A DNA stretch of 64,000 nt from Terebella lapidaria (GCA_949152475.1 OX424567.1:22717402-22781401), one strand, 5' to 3'. Shown: positions 1-12,640, counted from the stretch's first letter. Numbers and translations: made by a program. Notes: a model not told the origin generated them from the sequence alone.

Positions 1-260
1 CAACGAAAATGTTTCAAATGCAACCAAAATAGTTTTAAACGCAACGAAAATATTTTAAACACGTTGAAAATCTTTTTAAACGCAACGAAAATGTTTTAAA
101 CATGTTGAAAAATGTTTTAAACGCAACGAAAATATTTTAAACTCGTTGAAAATCATTTTAAACGCAACGAAAATGTTTTAAACACGTTGAAAATCATTTT
201 AAACGCAACGAAAATGTTTTAAACGCGTTGAAAATAGTTTTAAACGTGACGAAAATATTA
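1..260. repeat. Minisatellite array, CAACGAAAAT...TTTTAAACG units
   Basis: Tandem degenerate units of about 25 bases alternate CAACGAAAATnTTTTAAAC and CGTTGAAAATnnTTTTAAACG. The array runs off the left edge of the window. The same unit recurs in reverse complement at 4928-5705, so the two arrays face each other across about 4.7 kb. No coding content. Confidence 0.9.
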
Positions 261-1676
261 CCGTCATGACCAAAACAATTTTCGTTGCTTATTATTGTTT
301 CCGTAGCCTTTTATGTCACGTGATCGTCTAAACTGGTCACATGACAGGTAAAACATGGTGTCGGTTGGAGAGGTAAGTGTGGGCTCTGAATCATGTTGTT
401 TTAAGGTTATAAGAATCAGATTTATAAGAAATAAAAGGGATAACTCATTAGCTCAAATATTTTGCAATAGGGTAGACTTTTCCGGTGCATGTAGATCCAC
501 TCCCGCATGATCCGTGCCGTGCGTGCAGCTACAGTACAGTGTACAGTACACCGACACGACCGTGGATCTAGATCTAGATTCTAACCCAGTAGCTGGATAC
601 CGGTAACGTACATACAGGCAGACCGGCCGGGGCAATTGGGCCACTCCTATCTTGCCCGGGCCGGTCTGGCTGTATCCAGCCACTGGGACCAAAGTCGGGT
701 GTCCTGTCACATCAAGCCAACCTATTTAGGAGCACCTGTCGAATTTAGTGGGCAATTGTTCATGCCAATGTTGTAGCATAGGGAGACTCAATTTATACAC
801 TCAATATATGTTTCGTATTGTTTAACACGGGGAACCAATATTTACCCACTAATTAAGCCTGGAAGAGTATTAGGGACATGAGAGAAAAAAAAACTCGCCA
901 CGGCGAAATACTAGAAATCTAATTCGCCATGGCGAGATAGTAACTCTCCATGGCGAGATAGTAACTCCCAGCACTTGTGTCGCCATCCCGGCCTTGCCTA
1001 AAGGCTCGGCCTGGATAGGCGACACTCGTGCTGGGAAAAACACATACCGCAATCAAGTGGGGAAAAAATATAGGTAGCATTTATATAATATAGCATTGTA
1101 TTAATTCCTAGGTGTGTGATTTCTTGAGTGCTATTGGAGTGCCACAATCTATAGCAGACTGCTTCAAGGAACACCGAGTGAGTATTATGTCTGTTCAGTA
1201 TATACTGGGTTGACAGCGGTCATCGGCAGTCGGCGGATTTAAATGAGGGCTGGCCCCACCCCATCTCAGGAATTGTTTGCGCCCGATCTGCAAGAAATCC
1301 TAAATCCACCCATGTCAGGGATTTTCTTGAAATAACATAAATAACAAGTTGTTAATATTGGTGACATTTGGTGTGCACACAAATAAAAAAAATCATAAGT
1401 CATATTTCGTGTTAACTATTCACACAATGAATTTATTCTAGCAACTTTGACGTATCTATATGCAGATATGACGGACAGACGACATTAGTACAACTGTATT
1501 TGTTTTTAAAAAACAATTTACATGTACTCGTAGGCACGTAGGCTTGCCTTTTTCAAATGTTGAGCATGTTCATGATGTTGTGACGATATCATTATTAATG
1601 TAATTTTTATGTATGTGATCTCTGTTAAGCCATTGATCGGCAGTGTCTCCGTGTGGTGTGTTTCGTGAGAACAGCG
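261..1676. other. No gene seen; one hairpin
   Basis: Only short shadow ORFs are present. The stretch holds a direct repeat of CGCCATGGCGAGATAGTAAC-like text at about 893-965 and a foldback at 967-1035. I see no exon with paired splice sites. Confidence 0.6.
967..1035. repeat. Short foldback (hairpin)
   Basis: The left arm begins CCCAGCACTTGTGTCGCCAT and the right arm ends GCGACACTCGTGCTGGG. The arms pair over about 30 bases with few mismatches. It looks like a small foldback or MITE remnant. Confidence 0.75.
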
Positions 1677-2455
1677 GAACATATGACACTGTGGTGAGAC
1701 TGGATGCACTAACGATCGTTAGTGCATCCCGCAATGGCGAACCCACTCGCGGTTCGTTTGAATTTTCTTCATTTTCCCGATAATTACGATTGAGATCGAT
1801 ACACATATACAACTGCTGATTCTTATGCGCACGAAACAACCGTTCGTTGCAAATACATGGCGATTTATGTTGGTTTGAGCATGAAAAACTCGTCTGAAAA
1901 ACGACCGGAAAGATTCCCTAACGATTCTTTTTGTAAAATCGAAGATTCCCTAACGAATATGTGAAGATTCCCTAACGATCTTTTCTTTATTAATTCAAAT
2001 CTACGTTATTTAAATGTTAAACGTGAAACAAAGTACCAATTGACATGTATTGATGTGTACAGATGATCTAGTACAGATTTCCTATTTTTAATGTGATATT
2101 CGCTAATTTATGTCGCATAAATCAACGAACTCACAATGGTGTATGATAGGGACATATTACAATATACACGTATTAGGCCTATATCGTTAGGGAATCTCAC
2201 TTTTGTCGTTGGTGAATCTTATCGCTAATTCTTTTCCTCAATATATCTAAACAAAGAAGCGTGATATGCTTGAAATAACTACGTATGTCTTTGACCAAAA
2301 CACTAAGCTACCTTCAGAGTATCCATTTATCACGAATGGACCTGTCATTTGATAAACTACCGTTAAAAACCAAATTGACCGTGTTTACTGTCCGCCTTTG
2401 CCGGATGCACTAACGATCGTTAGTGCATCCAGTATCGCCACAGTGATATGATACA
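1677..2455. mobile_element. MITE with terminal inverted repeats that each contain a perfect 28-bp palindrome
   Basis: The left terminus reads CATATGACACTGTGGTGAGA and then enters a 28-base perfect palindrome (1702-1729, centre AACGATCGTT). The right terminus is the inverted copy: the identical palindrome at 2403-2430, followed by AGTATCGCCACAGTGATATG. The arms match over about 55 bases. The interior has four or more copies of GATTCCCTAACGA in both orientations (1912-1985 and 2184-2205). No transposase ORF is present, so this is a non-autonomous element. I could not define a target-site duplication with certainty. Confidence 0.75.
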
Positions 2456-4927
2456 CGGTTTTTATACTAGTACTTCGGGGTCCGTGGAAGCCGGTGTGAC
2501 CCGGCGAAACACTGTGATAACATGGTACGGTGACCTTTCAGCAGTTTAGGTGCATAAAGAGTATTTAGGCCCCCTATCACCAATTAATTAAGGTAGATCA
2601 TGAGATCGCTACAAAAAAGTGACAATGAAATGCCTCCATCATTTGAAGTTATACTCTCAATGTCTTTTCCCCAATGGAATAAAACACCCAGGCCCGTTTT
2701 TGAAAAATCACAAAAATGACCCGGGGGCAATAATTGAAAATCGGGAGGCCTTATTTTTTTTTTTTTCTTCCGCCGTTTGGTTTCCGGATCATAACTCTTG
2801 AACGCCTTGATCTATCAGCTCATCCGAAATACTTTGCTCCGAACCCCTATTGTTTTTCGTCGAGATCCGAAATCCAAGATGGCCGCCAGCGGCCATTTTG
2901 GAAAAAAATCGGGCGATTGCTGTCAATGTCATAATTTGATTCAGGCAATTTCCAGGGGAAAAAATTTTTTCGGTGTATTTTTTTTTGGGGGGGGGGGGGG
3001 GACTTAGAATTTTCCCCTCGCCTGCACCCAGGCAGATGCTGGCTCCTTATGCAGCCAGATACTTAAAGCTAGGTCAGTCATGCAGTCAATACTGTAACTG
3101 AGCCATGCTATTGTATTCACAGACTGCAGCCTGCATGTCCAGCATGAGGCTAGGCTCGCCCTCTCAGCCAGTGCAGTATATGAGAGCCCTGCTCGGTCAT
3201 GCCTTACAAGATCAGCCAGTCTGTCCAGCGCAGCTATAGGCTCCGTCCCTCTCAGCCAGCCCTGCTCAGTCATGCCTGACAAGTGATACAGCAGTAAAGC
3301 TAACATGTCCAACATGACCCTAGGCTCATATCCATGCATAATCGCCACTCCCCCCTCCAAAGCCTGGTTTACTAGTGTGTGTACATGGTAAAACAATGAA
3401 GTTCCACCTCACAGAAAACAATAGTTGGTTAATAAGCCAACACACATGACACAACATGCTTGTGGAATGATTTGGCCTGTCAATATTTATATTGTACAAA
3501 CATGTATTGTTTGAAGGTTTTGTTATTCAACTCTATTTCACATGCAATGACCAGATCATCATTGTTTAGTTAGCTGGGAAATGTTTGGCTTTGGTTATAG
3601 TATGAATGCGAAAATTCCGCTGTATTGTACAAGTTTTGAAATCACAAAATTGGCCAACATCCTGATTAAATATACTAGTACTCTGAACAATATTGGCTGG
3701 GTAATTGTCCATTCATTTTGGGTTGCAAATATCTGGTGGGCCAAGTTGTCAAGATGATAGAAAGCAGTTCTGGTAAGAAACTGTCAGATGAGCTCTCACT
3801 CTTATCCACATACAATTGCCTATGTATCCTTTTTTCTCAGTCCAGTACGACCATTTGAAATGATAAGAATAAATTGGGGGATGCTACAAAGCCTATAGGC
3901 TTTTATGTCTAGTTTGTAATGGGCGCAAATGACAAATCCCTACACGTATCTCTCATGATTTTCGAAAAATCATAACTCGGAACAGAACTTACGTGCAAGT
4001 GTACCGTGCAATGTATGGACGTTATGATTTCACACCAACAAAAAATGACCAGTATTTGACTTTATAATACATTAAATCAGTTTTCATTTTTACCGCGCTC
4101 TAAATTTGTTAATCATTTCCTACTATTGGTAACAACAAATATTGCAGTTAATGTTACTCCACTAATTCTCTGGTTCTCAGCTAACTTTTCCATTGCTTTA
4201 TACCGGTGATATCTGTCAGAAGAATATTTTGGATAAACACATACGAAGTCATAGCATATCTTCAATTTCATCGCTATTAAATATTTGACATTTTCTTTAT
4301 TATTTGAATAAAAGTCCCGTATCATAACATTTTTGTACACCAGGTGTTTACCCTGCAGTGCACAGACAGTTGTGAAATTGTGAACACCTAAATTAACCAA
4401 TGAATGTATATATTTCTAATACAATTCAAATTATCGGTGCCTGGATTTTGTATGGGAGAGACTTCATCCATTGTCACCAAAATCCAACGGTACGTGCCCT
4501 TTGGGTTTAACCGGGGATATGTGACAGCACCAGACGAACCCTGAGATTTTTCCCGAGCCCAGAAATATATCGTTTAAATACAAAATACGATTTTTCATAC
4601 CGGTATCACAGGCAGTTTCCTGTACCATTTATTTCCATCGTAATAGCATTGATCACCCTTTGTAAGTTGCATTTCGAATGTCTACACAATCCCAGTGACC
4701 TCAGAATTCGAGTTAGATGACGGACACTCAGTGATATTCCGTGATATTTTGCCAAAAAGTTCAATATCTCCAAATATGAGTAGCCACAGTTAAAGTAGTG
4801 ATGAGCTCGGTCCTGTCTATTGTTATGGGTAAATCCATGATTGTGTCTTCCAAAGTGGCTGCCCTACTCAGCACGTGACTCACTACGAGAAAGAGTAATG
4901 CATTTTGTTGCACTGTTGCAGTCACGT
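2456..4927. other. No gene seen; low-complexity and degenerate repeats
   Basis: The stretch contains a T run (2756-2766), a G run near 2988-3001, and a degenerate repeated block rich in CAGCCAGCCCTGCTCAGTCATGCC at 3030-3330. That block makes a 130-codon open frame on the minus strand (3004-3396), but this looks like a by-product of the repeat. No known domain and no paired splice signals. Confidence 0.5.
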
Positions 4928-5705
4928 TTATAACATTTTCGTTGCGTTTAAAACTATTTTCAATGCGTTTAAAATATTTTCGTTGCGTTTAAAATGATTT
5001 TCAACGTGTTTAAAACATTTTCGTTGCATTTAAAACTTTTTTCAACGTGCTTAAAACATTTTCGTTGCGTTTAAAATGATTTTCAATGCGTTTAAAACAT
5101 TTTCGTTGCGTTTAAAATGATTTTCAATGGGTTTAAGACATTTTCGTTGCGTTTAAAACTATTTTCAACGTGTTTAAAATATATTCGTTGCGTTTAAAAC
5201 TATTTTCGTTGCGTTTAAAATGATTTTCAACGTGTTTAAAATATTTTCGTTGCGTTTAAAATGATTTTCAACGCGTTCAAGACATTTTCGTTGCGTTTAA
5301 AACTATTTTCAACGTGTTTAAAATATTTTCGTTGCGTTTAAAACTATTTTTGTTACGTTTAAAACATTTTCGTTGCGTTTAAAATGATTTTCAACGCGTT
5401 TAAAATATTTTCGTTGCGTTTAAAACTATTTTCAAAGTGTTTAAAATATTTTCGTTGCATCTAAAACTATTTTCGTTGTGTTTAAAACATTTTCGTTGCA
5501 TTTAAAATGATTTTCAATGCGTTTAAAATATTTTCGTTGCATTTAAAAGGATTTTCAACGCGTTTAAGACTTTGGTTGTGTTAAACATTTTCGTTGCGTT
5601 TAAAACATTTTCGTCACGTTTAAAATGATTTTCAACGCGTTTAAAACATTTTCGTCACGATGAAATTGATTTTCGTCACGTCTAAAATGATTTTCGTCGC
5701 TAACA
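4928..5705. repeat. Minisatellite array, reverse complement of the array at 1-260
   Basis: About 30 degenerate units of TTTTCGTTGCGTTTAAAA and TTTTCAACGCGTTTAAAA. Sequence and alternation match the left array in inverted orientation, so the 4.7 kb between them is flanked by inverted repeats of unequal length. Confidence 0.9.
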
Positions 5706-5764
5706 TAAATTTTACATAAGTTCTTGAAAATAAAAAAAAAATTATGGCCGAAAGAAGCCACCGT

Positions 5765-6925
5765 ACATTTTTGATCGACAGTTCAGCGTTGTTTATTTTT
5801 ACCTGGAACAGCCGGAACTCGAATGCCCCAGTGTCGAAGTTCGATTGATTTATTACAAGAGAAAATACAAGAGAAAGTTGGCCACATACAACGTTTCAGT
5901 TTATGACCTCGGCTGCCTGGTGGCTTTTATATACGAATGACATTTGTGGCGAAGAGAGGATCAAACGATTTTATGTCAAGTTTGATGCAATTAATCAAAA
6001 CTGAAGCACTTGAAAATCTATACTCTAACAAATGTTCTGGCCAGGAATCGCTCCTTTGTCACTGGACTTAGCTATTCAGTGAGCCCACAAGGACTCGGCT
6101 AATTACATGTTTTTAGATGTGATCACAGCCAGAACAAGAATGATTCCATTCATGCCAGCATCGTATGCAGCAGAAATAATACACAATCCACATGTCATAT
6201 CAATATTTCTCACTCGTACGTAGCGCCATGGAACCAGCCAACAAACCATACGAGGTGCGTGAAATGTCTGGATCAGACATGCTAGATGTCAAACTGTTGC
6301 TTCCAATATTAAAAATGTTCAATATATTGACACTGAAGGGGAAAAGCTACGTGGATGGACTAGAACGAAATAAGTGTCAGGAACGTTTCATGGTCTTTTT
6401 GAAGCATCACCACAACCTAGTAGAAGCTCAAAGTTTGGCATAACGCGTACCGAGTTATACACAAGTACCGAGATCTTCGGTCCACAGACATCCTCAGTGG
6501 AGACTTTCATTCACTGGTAATAAGGCTTTTTTTAGGATTATTGCAACCTGTCTTTTGTTTTCATTATAAAATACATTTTATCAGAGACAAGTCAAATATT
6601 TATTTTGTTCCTGCAAAGTCGGACGATACCACGCTGTTTTTGTTGTAGAGTTTAATCACATGTTTCAACTGCTTGACTACAAAGGACCAGTTACGACCAT
6701 ATTGCACTGGGGCTGATTTTGAACAGTTATGATGTCCATCTTGCACTGAGAAGCCACAACATTATTTGCGCCAAAACATGACTCATGGTACACTTGGGTG
6801 ATTCCCAATATAGTTCTCTAAAATGTTCATAAACATTTGTCTGAGAAAGGACTTATTGTTGGGAATATGTTTGCGATGTTGCATAGCGACTGATCTAGCT
6901 ATCGAACATGGCAATGTTCAGGTAT
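5765..6925 (+). pseudogene. Degenerate copy 1 of a transposase-like gene
   Basis: This segment matches 8830-10140 closely (for example ACCTGGAACAGCCGG, ACTCGAATGCCCCAGTGT, TGCAAAGTCGGA). The conceptual reading keeps pieces such as YYKRK-, RGSN-like text and, at 6192-6443, an open stretch with SLVRSA...KPYEVREMSGSDMLDVKLL. That order resembles the C-terminal half of a large uncharacterised DDE/RNase-H-like family common in invertebrate genomes (YKRKL-YN, RGSNE, SGGQN, then PF-V-M---D---K). The family call is from memory and tentative. The copy is heavily broken in every frame. Confidence 0.45.
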
Positions 6926-6949
6926 TTTAAAGTTTAACTCCAGTCAAAA

Positions 6950-7840
6950 GGAATTTCAAGTTATTACCTTTTGTGCGATAGAAAATGCAAAAGGTAATAT
7001 GCTGGCTTTTACAGAACTTTAATATATTTAACCGTTCTCGAGATATTACCAACTTTATGTCAAATTTTAAAAATATTTATACTTGAATTATGAAGCTCAT
7101 TACCTTTTATAATGAGTATTCCTGACGTTGCACGAGTGACTTCAAAAAAGCCCTTTTATGAATAATCCGTGCATAATATTGCTAAATAATGCTAACATAA
7201 ACATGATGATAGAAAATATAATACATCAATAAAATGCGCCTGGTCACCATGCCAACCATACTTAACAAACGGCCCATAACAACGTGGTTGCTAAGAGGTT
7301 TACCTGGGGACTGGTATGCAAAATGGCGTTTGCATTTATTCAATACATTTCAGAAAAAGATTCTCGTCCACATTTCCAGTTGTTTTATGGTACCCGATTC
7401 ATCATTCAGGGCGTTGGGCCCCTAGCAACCATGGTTGCTATGGGTTATATCTCGAGAATAGTTACCTCGGCAATCAATTCTTGAAATCGAATACTGATTA
7501 TACCGGTATATCTTGTTGAATAAATTACATGCCAAATAAAGCTCATACATGTTCGAAAATAGACGTTTCATCACCTTATTTAACTTGTTTTTACCCTTGT
7601 GACGTTCATTATAAAAGTTAATTAGGTAAGAAAAAGTTGATCCGAATTTTCCACTTAAACTGTCATATCTTCATGAATAATCGAGATATTGACATGCTGT
7701 AGATGTAAAAACTATAATAATTCCTGAGATTCACTCTATCATCTGTCAAAAGAATCTTACTTTAGTTGGATTCTAAGATTGGCCTTCGCCTAGGTATTTT
7801 CATTTTCAGACAAACCATACTGTTGCATGTATTCGTCAAT
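6950..7840 (+). repeat. Dispersed repeat, copy 1 (inverted partner at 57130-58020)
   Basis: Long stretches match the reverse complement of 57130-58020, including GGCGTTGGGCCCCTAG, TATATCTCGAGAATAGTTACC, CATGCCAAATAAAGC, TTTACCCTTGTGACGT and AATAATCGAGATATTGAC. There are three overlapping shadow ORFs and no recognisable protein. Probably an unnamed non-autonomous transposon. Confidence 0.75.
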
Positions 7841-8825
7841 AACTACGAATTCTGATTGTATCATTCGAACATTGTCTGTAATTGCTATGTGTCCGACCAG
7901 AAGATTATATCATGTTTCGCGATGCTTTATCATGATCATTAGCAAATATAGATATCTGAAAGTGTGACAGATTACAAGGTAGAACTGTATCACAATCGTG
8001 CGGTTTGCGATCATACATGTACTTAGCTCGAATTCTTCCAAGTCTGCAAATTTTTTTTAAAACTTTCATACCTTACCATTAACTTCCATCGCCCACTGGT
8101 TTTAGAAATCGCTACAAGTGGCAAAACCTCTGATGAGTTTCATACCTTCCATTGCCAAAGTAAATCTGGCCAAACCATCAGAAGTTGTGCCGACCGAGCA
8201 TTCGCTCGTTTGGAAGCACTGACTCTGAGTAGCAGATTCTCCCATGATGTCCAAGAGAAAGTGCATGTACACAAGAACCCTAATCTGTCATTCTGTAATT
8301 TTTTTGGCGTGACTCGCCATTGTGACACTGGCATATTTGCTTCCAGCAGTGTAGCGGAAATGTATGTACATGCATATGGACTTGTAGTTCCTTTTCAGGA
8401 GAACACCCAAAGCCCGCGACAAGTGGGGTGACCATCTGGTCCCAAGGATATTGACTGGTTTCAATGTTTTCCCTTTGAAAGCCTTTGTGAGTTCTCGTAC
8501 AGCCGTTGAGCTGAGGTGGTAATGTTTGTAGAACGCTTACCGAAAACGTTCCAACCGTCAATATCTGTCCAGAAACCTCAACGTTCTGAAAATCAGAGGC
8601 GCTGTGCTGATGTAGAGCAATCTGTACCAGAGCGCGTTTATAGACGCGTGTTAGCCACCCAGTAAAACATTCACTTTGAGGATAAAATAACAGTGTGAAA
8701 GGTGCACAAGGTCTAGTCAACTACCAGACAATGGGGAAATTAAAGAGCAGCACCTGAATGAACTCCACCTGGCCAACAAAAATAAGTCCTTCTATCAAGG
8801 CACAAGAGAAGAAGAGGCTCATTCC
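7841..8825. other. No gene recognised; one unassigned 146-codon frame
   Basis: A minus-strand open frame at 8280-8720 shows no domain, signal peptide or repeat that I recognise. GC is slightly raised around 8150-8700. I treat it as non-coding or as a remnant of unknown origin. Confidence 0.4.
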
Positions 8826-10145
8826 TGATCATTCCTGATCACATTCGACAGTTCAAAGCTGTATATTTTGACCTGGAACAGCCGGTACTCGAATGCCCCA
8901 GTGTGGAAGTTCGATTGATTTATCACAAGAGAAAGTTGACCACATACAACGTTTCAGTTTCTGACCTAGGAACGCATGGTGGCTTCTATGTACTAATGCA
9001 ATTTGTGGCAAAGAGAGGATCAAATGAAGTAATGTCAAGTTCGATGCAATTAATCAAAACCGAAGAACTTGAAAATCTATATCCTGACAAAAGTTCTGGC
9101 CAAGAAACGCTCCTTTGTCACTGAACTCGGATTATGCAGTGAGCCCGCAATAACTCGATTAATCACATTTTTTGGATGTGGTCACAGCCAGAACAAGAAT
9201 GATTCCGTTCATACTGGAATCGAATGCAGCAAAATTTATTCACAATCTACATGGCAGATTATTATTTCTCACTTGTACGTAGTGCCAAGGAACCAGCCCA
9301 CAAACCATACGAGGTGCGTGAAATATCTTGATCAGACATGTTAGATGTCAAGGCTATTGCTTCCAATATGAAAACATCCAATATATTGACACTGAAGGGG
9401 AAAAGCTAAGTGGATGGACTAAAACGAAATAACTATCAGAAACGACACACCTTTCATGGTTTTCTTCAAGTACCACCACAACCTAGTAGAAGATCGAAGT
9501 TTGGCATAACGCGACGATTGTGTGGGCCATGGTCAGATATTTGAACCTTGCATCTCAAATCACAATACACAAGCTAGTACCGAGATCTTCTCCACATATT
9601 CAGTGGAAACTTTCATTTACTAGTAATAATGCTTTATTTCGTATTATTGTAACCTTTATTTGGTTTCTAATATAATATTACATTTATAAAATACAAATCA
9701 AATATTTATTTTTTTCCTGCAAAGTCGGAAGATACCATGCTAATATTGTGGTAGAGTTTAGTCTCATGTCTGAACTGCATGACTACAAAGGATGTAATGT
9801 AGAAGTACAGGTATATGACATTGTACTGTCACATTCATATACCGTTTGGTAGTTATGACAATTTATTGTTATGACAAGGTAGTATTACTTTATTACTGTC
9901 ATATTGTCCCACAAATTGCCCAACCCTCATGTTTCAAATGAACCATAAAGTTCAATTATATTCAATGTTCAATTACCATCATATTGCATTAGGGCTGATT
10001 TTGAACAGTTATTATGTTCATCTTGCATTGAGAAGCCACGGTCTTATCTGCGCTAAAAAAATGATTCATTGTAAACTTGGATGATTCCCTGTACAGTTTT
10101 ATTTTTCACAAACACTTGTCTGAGAAAGATATTATTGTTTGGAAC
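8826..10145 (+). pseudogene. Degenerate copy 2 of the transposase-like gene
   Basis: Second copy of the 5765-6925 segment in the same orientation, about 3.07 kb downstream. It has the better open frame: 8903-9124 reads VEVRLIYHKRKLTTYNVSVS and later KRGSNEVMSSSMQLIKTEEL. It is followed in shifted frames by a SLVRSAKEPAHKPYEVREIS-like tail near 9270-9340. The order again resembles the invertebrate transposase-like family noted for copy 1. Multiple stops and frame changes make it non-functional. Confidence 0.5.
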
Positions 10146-10702
10146 CTGTGACAAAAAATATGATACAAATTCGAAAACAAAGTATTCACAAGCCCTTTCT
10201 GTAAAGTTAAAATGAACAACTGTGTCTCAAACACTGTTTGACTAAGTTTTTCCATTGACGTCATCAAAATCTGGTATGGTACTCAATATATGTAAATGAT
10301 AACGAATTCCGCAAAGCTAAATGTAATCTTTCTCTGAGGATAGTGTTTTAAGAAAATTGAAGTGCAATTGTACATTTGTCGGTATATATTAATATATTTC
10401 AATGTGTTATAATTTGTGTATCTTATTACTGGGAGCACATGATCATGACGAGTCCAATGAAACCTGTAATTGAACAATGTGTGCGTAATGATTTCAATGT
10501 GCTGTGAACATTGCTTTATGATAATATATGTCACCACTGTCAAGCACATGTCTTTTGTACTAAATTGACACTAAAACCCAAATCCAAAACGATTTTGGAA
10601 GAAAATAATGTAGCATCACGCAAACTGCGATAAATAACATTTATTTCGAGAGATACTACAGTCGTCTTCGTGATTTTTTCCTCCCGAAGGACATATTGTT
10701 GC
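10146..10702. other. Gene A 3' side, no other gene
   Basis: This holds the presumed 3'UTR of gene A. A minus-strand AATAAA lies at 10640-10645, and the text around it (TCTCGAAATAAATGTT on the minus strand) matches the gene B 3'UTR at 35160-35175. The rest is AT-rich with nothing recognised. Confidence 0.6.
10640..10645 (-). promoter_or_regulatory. Poly(A) signal of gene A
   Basis: AATAAA on the minus strand, about 60 bases past the family stop codon (10703-10705). It sits in a block homologous to the gene B 3'UTR, so position and sequence are conserved between paralogues. Confidence 0.6.
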
Positions 10703-12490
10703 TCACACTGTGGAAGATCAAATTAGGTAATTCAATTACAGACAAATTATTTACAACCACTCAATTACAGACAAATGGGTTATTGAATTGCAGAAAATGA
10801 ACCACTACCAATTACTGGCAAAAGTTCTAAGCATTCCAAACCGCGTTTTAGATATTCGCAATATCAGTCAAACTAGTTGTTTCAGTACACGTATCATAGT
10901 GGTGTTATTATTATTGAGGCTGCTGAAGATGTTGTAGCTGGTACCTGTTGGGGGATCGAAGCACCAGATCTTGTTACGTATCCTGCGGTCGAAGCAACAG
11001 CCTAGGCATTCACATTCGTGCCTTGTGATGCCTCGTCAGCCACAATTCACACGATCGGCAGGGGGCATGAACCCAGGACAGGCTGCAATTAACTATTCAT
11101 TTAGAAACAACCAATTTCCAGAACAGCAAAATCAGTTGAGTTAATTCATGGTCACACGACACTCGTTGGTACCATCCAACTTTTGAAATTTATTATTTCT
11201 GTTTTCTGATTGGGAATTTCCCGATAATTTAAGCCCAGAAAGAATTATTGAAGCATGTAATAAATAAATGAAACCCGGATAGAAAAAAAAACATTTAGAA
11301 AATAATATTTAAAAAAATTTGACTATACTAACAAGCTTCTGTAGGGTTTATGGTTTACGTACTTGCTTTCCTTTTCAAGTCCAAAACCGCTGAAAATCGA
11401 AAGGTCAGTTTTATAGACAATCACTGGTTGGTATGATAGCATTCTTTATATTAGGTTACATCAATGTAAAAGCATAATTTCCGCACTAAGTTTTCATACG
11501 TCTTATTCCTTCGTAGCAGTAGGCATAGCCCCTTTTCTTTCCCCAACAACAGAAATCGGGCCAAAGGTCGCACTGTGCCTTAGTCGAGGGTAGGAACTCC
11601 GGTGGAGACCCGTCGAAACACTGCCTCCTACTCCCAGGAAACATCACGCACCTGCAGTCTACAAGAGGATTCACATTGGCAAATTTACATATAATTCAGG
11701 TAGTGTCATATCGACATACGGATGTTTTCGTATGTGTAAATGCGAATCCCTCGGTTTCTATGCAAACAGTAGATTGAGGGGTTGGTGTAACGCATGAAAA
11801 CAAGATCGAGGGCGTTAACGAGTCTCTGGAGCATCTTCTCTATTTTGAATCATACTATGAGCTAAACTATGACTGAAACCAAAATGCAACATTGTGTGAA
11901 GCACTCGCCGTAAAATAAAATGTGATATGGTTCATCGGTGCTACACATCCATCCCTACCTCTGACGCAGTATCTATCACTCTCATCCTCGTTGTTGCTGC
12001 AATCATTGTTGTTCCCGTCACATACCGAGCTCTCGGACACGCACTGCCCGTCATCGCATTCGAATTGGCCTGTGGTACACGGACCACCGCCTTCAGGAAA
12101 ACATCATGGTATTCAGTGAGTTGTCTACAGCTGGAAGATTTGTACACAAATTACAACTTGGAATTTTGACCACGATCGGGACATAGTTTGGTGCAAATAT
12201 TTACCGGTTTGGAGGTGACAAGAAGGCAACCAAATAGCCAGGGTGAGGCAAATTATTCCCAAGCGTTTAGGCACTGCAATCATGTACAACAACGCTATTA
12301 GATGACATGTGAGCTAAGATATAAGAGATATCGGACAACACCACCGAGCAGCACACGGTAAATTTATTTTTAAGGACTGGTCAGTATATCTACACATACC
12401 CTATAGTTATATGTACATCCGTTAGGTGCGCGCAATAACACTATCTGAGTTCATGAAAAAACAACTGAATAGTCACTTACGTTCAGCCAT
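10703..12490 (-). CDS. Gene A: secreted LDLa + trefoil-like + P-domain protein, seven exons, one in-frame TGA
   Basis: Coding exons, in transcription order: 12490-12481, 12273-12205, 12090-11959, 11658-11500, 11389-11363, 11082-10945, 10707-10703. Every internal junction is phase 1 with GT/AG ends. Total is 540 bases (180 codons). Residues 1-26 form a signal peptide (MAELPKRLGIICLTLAIWLP...). Residues 31-68 are an LDL-receptor class A module with six Cys and the acidic NNEDESDRYC end. Residues 71-123 are a divergent trefoil-like module (CRC...RRQC...C...CCW...CY). Residues 133 onward start a P-type trefoil domain (RVNCG, then C-EC-GCCFD...WC). TGA at 11036-11038 falls where paralogue B has the P-domain Trp (codon 148), so the protein would end within that domain. 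If the exon 4 donor (GTATGA) is skipped, the frame stops at 11486 (127 aa). A secreted epithelial or mucosal role is inference only. Confidence 0.8.
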
Positions 12491-12640
12491 GATGAATCCA
12501 AGCAAAGTTTCTGGATCAACAAACAGTCTCCCAGTGGCTACTTGGCGTAGACTTCCCACAGAGAAAGCCACGCGTCCGTATTTGTAGCAAACAAACACGT
12601 CAGCGCGTCATGTAAATATATCAAGAGTCCTCATGAATTT
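12491..12640 (-). promoter_or_regulatory. Putative promoter / 5'UTR of gene A
   Basis: On the minus strand a TATATTTACA stretch lies at about 12605-12615, some 120 bases upstream of the ATG at 12490-12488. This spacing is like that of the TATTTAAA in gene B, but the two upstream regions are not otherwise clearly alike. Weak call. Confidence 0.3.

Noticed and set aside
8280-8720. 146-codon minus-strand frame as a gene
   Set aside because: No start context, domain, signal peptide or splice partners, and no similarity I recognise.
11941-12147. 68-codon minus-strand frame over the LDLa exon of gene A
   Set aside because: It is the wrong frame. The phase-1 reading of 12090-11959 gives the six-Cys LDLa module with proper splice sites.
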